Part shown: positions 1 to 4,630 of the stretch, piece by piece
How positions within the stretch are numbered: the first letter of the stretch is position 1
Layout: each line of letters starts with the position of its first letter
From: JANMZR01 sp031383555
GTDB taxonomy: Bacteria; Bacteroidota; Bacteroidia; Cytophagales; Spirosomataceae
Assembly (NCBI GenBank): GCA_031383555.1
Contig: JANMZR010000289.1
Coordinates: 1 to 8,996 of the forward strand
Length of the DNA stretch: 8,996 nt
Direction of reading: 5' to 3'
Position numbers and translations under genes: made by a program
Notes under the pieces: generated by a model
Databases searched by the model: none
What the model was told of the DNA's origin: nothing
The model's input: the letters and a program-made list of their open reading frames with translations, nothing else

Positions 1-9
1 CAGGAGTAA
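1..9 (+). repeat. possible right end of a third copy of the 187-bp repeat
   Basis: The first nine bases (caggagtaa) equal positions 997-1005, the right end of repeat copy A plus two flanking bases. The first seven also match the end of copy B (2359-2365). The rest of such a copy would lie outside the window. Nine bases is short and chance cannot be excluded. The position fits, though: it would place the Hcp-like gene between two repeat copies, as the GNAT pair is. The rest of 1-134 shows nothing beyond AT-rich leader sequence. Confidence 0.3.
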
Positions 10-134
10 TAATATTAAAAGAAGTTGGCCTGAACTGTATTCTTTTGCCTACCATAAATATAATTATGGACGAATTGTATTAATTTATGTATTATTGCGC
101 ATAATTATCTAGATTTACCGAAAATGAATTTATT

Positions 135-806
135 ATGAAAAAATTAAATCTTTTTCTTTTTTTAATAATTTGTGGACTAACAAGCAAAGCACAGTTTCTT
201 GATATTAGCAATAATAAAGGGATGATATTGCCGGTAGTTCCCAATGTCAATACCATAAACAATCCCAGTGAGGGTTTGATTTTATATAATCAAAATACAA
301 AATCTCTCAATTTCAACAATGGTTCAAATTGGCAAAATTTATATTCAACTAGCTTATTGACAGGTTCTGACTCTATAACTTATACAATTAGTGGTATAGG
401 TAATTTTCAAACTGGTTCGTTTCAGTTAATAAGTTTGGAACACGGTGCGCAAAATAATCGCAATATGTCTACTCCAGGAACCACATATAGTGTTTTTGTT
501 AACGACTTAACCTTTACCAAATTACTTGACGCTAATTCTTGGGTATTTAATAGAAATACTTTTAGTGGAGCAGTTGCCCAAACTATAGAATTCAAGTTTT
601 TCAAACCCAACACTCTACTGCCTTATTATTCTATAAAGCTTAATGAATGGGTGGTTTCACGGTACTATTTTAATATTGCAAGTTCTGGGATTGTTGAACA
701 AATTTCTATAAATTTTACAAAAATTTCTATTAAAGATTGGGTGAGAAATAATGGTTTTACATATGATATTAGTACAAGAATTCTAACGAATGGCCCATAT
801 AATTGA
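135..806 (+). CDS. secreted two-domain protein with an Hcp-like (T6SS tube protein superfamily) domain
   Basis: 223 residues, role unknown. Residues 1-19 form a Sec signal peptide (MKK, hydrophobic core, SKA-Q cleavage), so the product is exported. Residues about 21-69 match a short domain common in Bacteroidota surface and fibre-like proteins: a 'KGMILP' start, 'PSEGLILYNQ', then 'NNGSNWQNL'. Residues about 80-205 resemble the Hcp/T6SS_HCP beta-barrel: QLISLEHG (98-104), VNDLTFTKLLDANS (122-135), IEFKFFK (151-157), YYSIKLNEWVVSRYY (164-178) and VEQISINFTKISI (187-199), in the family order. True T6SS Hcp has no signal peptide, and no other T6SS gene is in the window, so a secreted or surface protein built on this fold is more likely than a T6SS tube subunit. 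ATG at 135 is chosen because it gives an intact signal peptide; the ATG at 124 is out of frame. A weak TAnnTTTG-like box (110-117) lies upstream. The fold call comes from motif order, not a search. Confidence 0.7.
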   Translation: MKKLNLFLFLIICGLTSKAQFLDISNNKGMILPVVPNVNTINNPSEGLILYNQNTKSLNFNNGSNWQNLYSTSLLTGSDSITYTISGIGNFQTGSFQLISLEHGAQNNRNMSTPGTTYSVFVNDLTFTKLLDANSWVFNRNTFSGAVAQTIEFKFFKPNTLLPYYSIKLNEWVVSRYYFNIASSGIVEQISINFTKISIKDWVRNNGFTYDISTRILTNGPYN

Positions 807-816
807 TTCAAACAAG

Positions 817-1003
817 TACTCCATAGCCGAGTCTCCCCTTTTTTGGGGGACTCGGCGACCTTCGGAGCTGAAACATTAGTGGTTTCATCTATGTAAAAAG
901 CCAGTAAATGATTAGAAAAAAATGGAAAATAAGTGATTGAAAATCAAAAAGATAGTCCCTCCATAAAACGCAGCGTCCCCTACGGGAGACACTGCTCAGG
1001 AGT
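817..1003 (+). repeat. 187-bp repeat copy A, BIME/MITE-like with inverted ends
   Basis: This copy aligns without gaps to 2179-2365 in the same orientation, with about 11 mismatches (roughly 94% identity by eye). Its ends are inverted repeats: ACTCC at 818-822 and GGAGT at 999-1003, with about 16 of 20 terminal bases matching. It contains several hairpins: 826-837 with 845-856 (T-rich loop), 869-874 with 882-887 (TGAAAC/GTTTCA), 934-938 with 942-946 (TGATT/AATCA), and an imperfect one at 971-994. Having a hairpin just inside each inverted end resembles two REP sequences facing each other. No target-site duplication is obvious, and there is no ORF, so it would need a transposase in trans if mobile. 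The first hairpin lies 20 bases after the stop of the Hcp-like gene and could affect that mRNA's 3' end. Confidence 0.85.
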
Positions 1004-1303
1004 AAAAAGTTGATTCCATTGGGCTAGTCTGGCACTTTTCAACAACCTCCATTCCTTGGCAAAGCATAAATCACGCTGCCCTCAGCCATGGTTGGTAAAA
1101 AATAAAATCTATCAATTCCAACCAAAATAGTCGTGGTTGTGCCATTTCGGTCAACCACACAACAGGTTTCAATTATAAACTAAGAAAAAAGTAGTCAATT
1201 TGAAAGTGCGGAGGTGGTTGGCCGAAAAGGCCTAACCATGGCGAAAGCTGAGATTTTGAAAATTGAGTAAATGTTTGCAAGGACACAAACAATGGCAGTG
1301 TTA
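1004..1303. other. non-coding stretch with dispersed short inverted repeats
   Basis: No convincing gene is seen on either strand. The segment holds short related motifs: TTTCGGtCAACCA at 1145-1157, its near-perfect inverse TGGTTGGCCGAAA at 1215-1227, and ccatggttgg at 1087-1096 against cctaaccatgg at 1230-1240. Hairpins can form at 1136-1141 with 1158-1163 (GTTGTG/CACAAC) and at 1216-1223 with 1229-1237 (GGTTGGCC/GGCC-t-AACC, GAAAA loop). The second lies about 65 bases past the GNAT stop codon but has no U-run, so it is not a standard intrinsic terminator. The same motif recurs beyond copy B at 2415-2427, so the repeat unit probably extends past its well-conserved core. Confidence 0.5.
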
Positions 1304-1912
1304 TTATGATTTCAAATAAATCAAATCAAAATACATCAACCTTGTTTGCAGTTCATCCGTTTTAGATAATCCTGTAAATTCTTTTTCTTGTTCTTCAGTA
1401 CTAAATAATTCAATAAAACCATTTTCTGTATAATACTTCAATGGCCTTTCTTTATTGTACGAGTCCACAACTATAAAACGACAGCCTGTTTTATTATTTT
1501 TATCCACAAACCAAGCTTTGATAAAATCCATAAGCTGTTCACCAAGTCTTTTTTGCTCATTTTCAACCTTTCTGAAATTTTTATTTACACCTAATCGTCC
1601 TATTAAAACTGCTGGGTAACTTTTCATTTGTTTTTGCCTTGGAATCTCTTTAGTTACTTTTTTCTTTCTACTATTGGGCAAAAAAGTGGTTTTTATACTG
1701 TCATTAGAAACAGTAAAAGCACAAATTATTATTAAAGGGCTTTCATCAAGAGTAAAACAGTATGACTTACCCAACAACTCACCTGTATAATGTAATACAT
1801 CATTTTTGAAGAAATCGTTTAAATCCGAATCCCCACAATCAAATGGCTCACAAATAGAAAGGATTGAATCGGTGATGGGCTGAAAAGTACATTTTTCAAG
1901 TAAAAAACCCAA
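1304..1912 (-). CDS. GNAT-family N-acetyltransferase, probable toxin of a TA-like pair
   Basis: 202 residues from a TTG start; an in-frame TAG lies shortly upstream and no ATG fits better. It is a GNAT of the kind common in Bacteroidota: FDCGDSDLNDFF near residues 24-35, ELLGKSYCF (45-53), AFTVSND (65-71), the core strand YPAVLIGRLGV (99-109), the acetyl-CoA-binding turn and helix around RLGEQLMDFIKAW (122-134), RFIVVDSYN (145-153), YYTENGF (160-166), and a conserved tail TRLMYFDLI (190-198). The FDCGD...LNDFF opening resembles GNAT toxins of the TacT/AtaT type, which acetylate aminoacyl-tRNA; that activity here is inference. The usual Q/R-x-x-G-x-G/A signature is altered: its first Gly is Arg122 while Gly124 remains, and the loop before it is a few residues longer than usual. 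It starts 10 bases after the 51-aa gene, so both are probably one transcript. A plain metabolic or protein acetyltransferase remains possible. Confidence 0.85.
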   Translation of the reverse strand: MGFLLEKCTFQPITDSILSICEPFDCGDSDLNDFFKNDVLHYTGELLGKSYCFTLDESPLIIICAFTVSNDSIKTTFLPNSRKKKVTKEIPRQKQMKSYPAVLIGRLGVNKNFRKVENEQKRLGEQLMDFIKAWFVDKNNKTGCRFIVVDSYNKERPLKYYTENGFIELFSTEEQEKEFTGLSKTDELQTRLMYFDLIYLKS

Positions 1913-1922
1913 AGCTATTGAT

Positions 1923-2078
1923 TTAGAATTTTGCTTTTGCTAATATTTTAGCAGCAATATTTTGTTGCTCAGAAAAATTAATTGTACCTTTTAGGACAGC
2001 GTTTTTTGCAACATTTTTTTCAAATGTAGTAGCAACTTTACCCTTCAAAACAGGAACTGATTTTATTGCAATTGCCAT
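1923..2078 (-). CDS. 51-residue basic protein, candidate antitoxin partner of the GNAT
   Basis: A clean ATG-to-TAA frame of 52 codons directly upstream of the GNAT gene on the same strand. The product begins MAIAIKSVPVLKGKVA and ends KILAKAKF. It is Lys-rich, with no signal peptide or membrane segment, and its second half (about residues 34-50, FSEQQNIAAKILAKAK) looks helical. Support for it being real: a near-consensus Bacteroidota promoter sits at the right distance upstream (2099-2129), and the 10-base gap to the GNAT start suggests translational coupling. An antitoxin-first small ORF followed by a GNAT is the usual layout of GNAT TA modules. It does not show a recognisable ribbon-helix-helix motif, so it does not clearly match the DUF1778-type antitoxins. 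I recall similar short proteins ahead of GNATs in other Bacteroidota but cannot name a family. Confidence 0.7.
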   Translation of the reverse strand: MAIAIKSVPVLKGKVATTFEKNVAKNAVLKGTINFSEQQNIAAKILAKAKF

Positions 2079-2098
2079 AGTATTAATTAATATTTTTA

Positions 2099-2129
2099 CA
2101 AAACTAGATAAAAATGGGCATAAATAAAA
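2099..2129 (-). promoter_or_regulatory. promoter of the 51-aa/GNAT pair
   Basis: On the minus strand, TAGTTTTG (2106-2099) matches the Bacteroidota -7 consensus TAnnTTTG exactly. A TTTT box at 2129-2126 lies 19 bases upstream, where the -33 TTTG is expected. The start point would fall near 2092, giving a leader of about 14 bases before the ATG at 2078. Confidence 0.5.
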
Positions 2130-2147
2130 ATACTAAGGCCTTGGTTC

Positions 2148-2171
2148 TCGTGCCTCGGTAAGGCAGCACGA
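2148..2171. other. hairpin upstream of the TA-like pair, next to repeat copy B
   Basis: TCGTGCC (2148-2154) pairs with GGC-a-GCACGA (2162-2171), with one bulged base and a 7-base loop. It is GC-rich against an AT-rich background. It lies about 20 bases upstream of the -33 box and a few bases before the left end of repeat B. It could be an operator, the edge of the repeat unit, or a relic. Copy A has no equivalent. Confidence 0.4.
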
Positions 2172-2178
2172 TAAGTTT

Positions 2179-2365
2179 TACTCCCGAGCCGAGTCTCCCC
2201 TTTTTTGGGGGATTCGGCGACCTTCGGAGCTGAAACATTAGTGGTTTCATCTATGTAAAAAGCCAGTAAATGATTAGAAAAAAATGGAAAATATGTGATT
2301 GAAAATCAAAAAGATAGCCGCTCAGAAAAACGCAGCGCCCCCTACGGAAGACACTGCTCAGGAGT
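2179..2365 (+). repeat. 187-bp repeat copy B, BIME/MITE-like with inverted ends
   Basis: Direct repeat of 817-1003 at a constant offset of 1362 bases, without gaps. Inverted ends are ACTCC at 2180-2184 and GGAGT at 2361-2365. The hairpin near the left end (2188-2199 with 2207-2218) is kept: the one changed base (c to t in the right arm) still allows a G-U pair. The hairpin near the right end carries two changes that weaken it. Differences cluster at 2317-2328 and in the right-end hairpin. The copy sits upstream of the 51-aa gene, so A and B bracket the whole TA-like pair. Confidence 0.85.
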
Positions 2366-2532
2366 CCCAAGAAGTGAATATTGTGCTGCTAAACTTTTTG
2401 CATTAGTTGTGCTGTTTCGGCCAACCAAATGTGGCAAGAAATTACAAGATTGACAGAGGTTTTTCTAGCAAATAAATGAAAAATTTAGGAGCTATTTTTT
2501 GGTGGCTAAAAGGTGCAATAATGACATAAGTA
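2366..2532. other. non-coding stretch after repeat B
   Basis: No gene is seen. Positions 2406-2427 resemble 1136-1157 beyond copy A (19 of 22 bases), including TTTCGGcCAACCA at 2415-2427. The spacing from the core repeat differs (about 40 against 132 bases), so one copy has gained or lost sequence. The remainder is unremarkable AT-rich DNA up to the terminator. Confidence 0.45.
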
Positions 2533-2566
2533 AAAAAGAGGCAGTCTTTTAAGATAGCCTCTTTTT
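2533..2566 (-). terminator. intrinsic terminator of the DUF3494 lipoprotein gene
   Basis: AAAAAGAGGC (2533-2542) pairs perfectly with GCCTCTTTTT (2557-2566) around a 14-base loop. Read on the minus strand, the stem runs into a U-rich tract, 21 bases after the stop codon of the lipoprotein gene. The A/T symmetry means it could also stop plus-strand transcripts. Confidence 0.8.
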
Positions 2567-2586
2567 CTAATTTTCAGCACCTTAAT

Positions 2587-3390
2587 TTAATTTGGTTTTT
2601 TAACCGTACTAATTTGAAGTGTTACCGCAGTTTGCGCCAATAATCTGCCATTAATAGAGGCCCCAGTTTGTAAATTAATGCCTGTCTGCCCCAAAATAAT
2701 TCCCTCAAAATGACTGGTTGTGCCTAAAGTAACTGCTCCGGCAGTCTGCCAAAAAATATTTTTTGCTTGTGCACCCCCTTTTAAGATAATTTTTACGGCA
2801 GAACTCATATTAAGCGTACCATCTATCTGGAATATCCAAACATCATTGCTGCCACCAGAAATTGTGATATTCTTTGGTACAACTACATTGCTCGTCCATT
2901 TATACAAACCTGATTTAAGCGTGAGGCCACCGATATTTCCCGCCCCCAAATTCAAATAATTCGGATTAACCCGGCCAGCGGCATCAGTATAAGCAGCCTG
3001 CATATTGCCAACAGCAGTAGTTAGTCTGCTGGCATTGGTTAATCGACATGGAAGTGGCCCCGCTGCATCCACTGAATAGATATTCCCTGTCACTTCCGAA
3101 CATGGGACAAGAATTGCTGAACCTGAAATTGGGCTTGCACCAATATCACCAGTAATCGAGGAGGGAGATACATCAGTAATTCCAGTTTTTGAAAGTACTA
3201 CAAAATTTCCTGCAAGGCCAAGGTTTACCGCTTTCAAGCCTCCACTAGGTTTTATAGCTGCGTTTTCTATTGGCAACAACTCAGAAGACAGATTTTGCTC
3301 CCGTAATGCATTCACATCCTCTTTTTTACAACTTCCCATTAACATCACCAAAAGCATCGCTGCGATTGGGTAACCTTTTACCATTTTCAT
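2587..3390 (-). CDS. DUF3494 ice-binding-like lipoprotein
   Basis: 267 residues. A lipoprotein signal ends in the lipobox LMGSC with Cys21 as lipidation site, so the protein is membrane-anchored, probably on the cell surface. After a short linker, residues 54-262 form the DUF3494 discontinuous beta-solenoid seen in bacterial and fungal ice-binding proteins: VNLGLAGNFVVLSKTGIT, SSITGDIGASPISGSAI, VWIFQIDGTLNMSS, NIFWQTAGAVTLGTTSHFEG, and the closing coil INGRLLAQTAVTL. Cys97 and Cys115 sit in the region of the capping head and could form a disulfide. T-A/G-x-T/N motifs, tied to ice binding in Flavobacterium homologues, occur as TGIN (236-239) and TAVT (254-257). Many DUF3494 proteins are adhesins or of unknown role, so ice binding is not proven. 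Likely monocistronic, with its own promoter and terminator. ATG at 3390 is chosen; ATG at 3384 would give nearly the same protein. Confidence 0.88.
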   Translation of the reverse strand: MKMVKGYPIAAMLLVMLMGSCKKEDVNALREQNLSSELLPIENAAIKPSGGLKAVNLGLAGNFVVLSKTGITDVSPSSITGDIGASPISGSAILVPCSEVTGNIYSVDAAGPLPCRLTNASRLTTAVGNMQAAYTDAAGRVNPNYLNLGAGNIGGLTLKSGLYKWTSNVVVPKNITISGGSNDVWIFQIDGTLNMSSAVKIILKGGAQAKNIFWQTAGAVTLGTTSHFEGIILGQTGINLQTGASINGRLLAQTAVTLQISTVKKPN

Positions 3391-3400
3391 AATAGACTCA

Positions 3401-3431
3401 TTAAATTATGACATTATTATCATAGCACAAA
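3401..3431 (-). promoter_or_regulatory. possible promoter of the DUF3494 gene
   Basis: On the minus strand, TTTG (3431-3428) lies 19 bases before TAATTTAA (3408-3401), a partial match to TAnnTTTG. The transcript would start only a few bases ahead of the ATG at 3390, giving a very short leader. Confidence 0.3.
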
Positions 3432-3528
3432 GGTCAAATTATTTAAGATGGTAAATATTACAAAATTGTGTAGAAAAATTACATTATTCACAGATTCTCG
3501 TTTTACGGGGACTCTATTTTCTATTTTT

Positions 3529-3558
3529 TAAAAATCCTCCAAAATAAAATTTTAGGAG
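3529..3558 (-). terminator. intrinsic terminator downstream of the outer-membrane barrel gene
   Basis: On the minus strand CTCC-t-AAAAT (3558-3549) pairs with ATTTTGGAG (3545-3537), leaving one bulged base and a 3-base loop. The stem is followed by GATTTTT. It lies about 100 bases past the stop at 3660 and would end the barrel transcript after it has crossed the GNAT remnant. Confidence 0.5.
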
Positions 3559-3590
3559 TAATCTACTTTGGTAGCATATTTTGCTTTGGG

Positions 3591-3640
3591 AAACAGTGGG
3601 TGTTTCAAATGAGCTCAAATAAATCAAAATACATTCCAAT
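3591..3640 (-). pseudogene. decayed 3' end of a second GNAT gene
   Basis: This stretch aligns with the 3' end and downstream flank of the GNAT gene (about 1287-1336): aaacaRtgg..gtgtt, then atga, then tcaaataaatc and aaaatacat in the same order, with a 5-base deletion within the coding part. On the minus strand it reads P-I-G-M-Y-F-D-L-F-E-L-I-stop against T-R-L-M-Y-F-D-L-I in the intact gene. Upstream the reading frame runs into the barrel gene, so the rest of the GNAT is gone. It is short, but coding tail and 3' flank both match, which argues against chance. Confidence 0.4.
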
Positions 3641-3659
3641 GGGCAGAAGAAGCAATTTA

Positions 3660-4274
3660 TTATTTTCCACCCCCAAACCGTAACCCAGCGGATATTTGAA
3701 TTACATTGTTTTTTGCATCGGCACTTGTAAACGTGGGCTTTTGTAAACTTGAAAGGCTTTTATAAATTTTAGCCAAACTCACATTGTACCTACCACTAAT
3801 CAATAGATTTTTTATGGGATGCAGCTCTACTCCCAATGCATATCCGTAATCATAGCGATTGTATAAATCTAATATTTTATTTGCTGCCCCTAAATTTATC
3901 GGACTTGCATCGGTACTGGCCGCCTGTGCCGACACCAAAATAGCTGTTTGTGCTCCAATTTGCAATTGTACAAATTTAGTGATATTTATACCCATTAGCG
4001 GACTCAATATCACGTAATCAAGGTTTACATTGCCAGTATTTACGGCCGTTTTAAAATTATAGCCTTGTCTCGAAAATATCAATTCCGTTCGGCTGCTGAT
4101 CAATTTTTTTGAACTTGGCGACAAAAACACGCCAGCATGGAACCCCGAATGACTACTTGCATTAATTTCCTTTGCATTAGAAATATTTGCAAAATTGAGC
4201 CCTGCTTTTATTCCAAATTGTGCACTTGCAATAGATGGGCAAAAGAAGACAATAAAGATTATAAGTTTTTTCAT
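3660..4274 (-). CDS. small outer-membrane beta-barrel protein (PorT-like, OMP_b-brl_2 type)
   Basis: 204 residues from the ATG at 4274. A TTG at 4292 is in frame but would add MLKYKI before a normal MKKL signal peptide and lies close to the predicted transcript start, so ATG is preferred. The signal peptide ends at about SIASA-Q. The mature start FGIKAGLNFANIS is the hallmark of Bacteroidota 'porin family / outer membrane beta-barrel' proteins (PF13568-like), followed by alternating strands such as GFHAGVFLSP, RTELIFSRQGYNF, LDYVILSPLMGINI and YALGVELHPIKNLLISGRYNVSL. It ends with a strand, VIQISAGLRFGG. About 185 mature residues fit an eight-stranded barrel. Members mostly have no known substrate, and none can be assigned here. 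It lies about 270 bases from the DUF3494 gene on the same strand, with a terminator between, so the two are not an operon. Confidence 0.85.
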   Translation of the reverse strand: MKKLIIFIVFFCPSIASAQFGIKAGLNFANISNAKEINASSHSGFHAGVFLSPSSKKLISSRTELIFSRQGYNFKTAVNTGNVNLDYVILSPLMGINITKFVQLQIGAQTAILVSAQAASTDASPINLGAANKILDLYNRYDYGYALGVELHPIKNLLISGRYNVSLAKIYKSLSSLQKPTFTSADAKNNVIQISAGLRFGGGK

Positions 4275-4308
4275 GATTTTATATTTTAACAATTACCTGA
4301 TAATGAAG

Positions 4309-4341
4309 TAAATATACAGATAGAATTGACAAAATAGCAAT
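4309..4341 (-). promoter_or_regulatory. probable promoter of the barrel gene
   Basis: On the minus strand TATATTTA (4316-4309) matches seven of eight positions of TAnnTTTG, with ATTG (4341-4338) 21 bases upstream. The predicted start near 4302 gives a leader of about 28 bases to the ATG at 4274, which supports that start over the TTG at 4292. Confidence 0.4.
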
Positions 4342-4589
4342 ATTAATTGATTAAGTGGTAGTATTAATAATTCTGTGGCCTTATATTCAGAAGGTGCTAA
4401 AGCTTACTAACAACTAATTTGAGATAGGAGTACAAACACGGACATTCCGACCGCTTAAGAAGGATAAGTGGTTTTTTTAATAAAATTTTACAAAACAAAT
4501 AAATACCTAAAGCCCCAAATTACTAAAATGAAACACATTAATATTTAAGCATCTTGTTCCTTCAGTTAGGAACCTAAACTTAATGCCAT
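4342..4589. other. divergent intergenic region before dgt
   Basis: No protein-coding frame of note is seen in this 248-base stretch between the barrel promoter and the dgt promoter. Its one clear structure is a plus-strand tandem hairpin with a U-tract (4439-4478), listed separately. A short GTTCC/GGAAC inverted repeat (about 4556-4573) lies close to the dgt promoter and could be an operator. Confidence 0.4.
4439..4478 (+). terminator. orphan intrinsic terminator with tandem hairpin upstream of dgt
   Basis: CGGA-cat-TCCG (4439-4449) is followed at once by ACCGCTTA (4450-4457), which pairs with TAAGTGGT (4465-4472) including one G-U pair, then an uninterrupted T-run to 4478. This is a textbook intrinsic terminator on the plus strand. 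No plus-strand gene precedes it: the nearest upstream gene is the oppositely oriented barrel gene. It may end a small RNA, end antisense transcription, or attenuate a long dgt leader. Confidence 0.65.
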
Positions 4590-4597
4590 TAATTTTG
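4590..4597 (+). promoter_or_regulatory. -7 box candidate of the dgt promoter
   Basis: TAATTTTG matches TAnnTTTG fully. The expected -33 position (around 4567-4570) reads ttagg, a poor match. Transcription would start near 4604, about 27 bases before the ATG and after the orphan terminator, so a dgt transcript from here would not be attenuated by it. Confidence 0.35.
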
Positions 4598-4630
4598 AAG
4601 AAATATTACTAATTTATTTCTATCGTTTTC

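Noticed and set aside
135..806. Part of a type VI secretion system
   Set aside because: The protein has a Sec signal peptide, and no TssB/C, VgrG, ClpV or membrane-complex gene is nearby.
1216..1237. Terminator of the GNAT gene
   Set aside because: The hairpin is stable but lacks a U-run on the minus strand; it is better explained as part of the dispersed inverted repeats.
817..2365. Integron cassette array with attC sites
   Set aside because: The repeats lack recognisable RYYYAAC/GTTRRRY core sites at their ends, no integrase is in the window, and the two flanked units have genes on opposite strands.
817..2365. Composite transposon flanked by IS copies
   Set aside because: The repeats are 187 bp, carry no ORF and show no target-site duplication; no transposase lies between them.
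2720..2959. 79-codon open frame on the plus strand opposite the DUF3494 gene
   Set aside because: It lies fully within a convincing gene on the other strand, has no family features and no promoter; likewise the frames at 422-613, 6627-6860 and 7781-7984.
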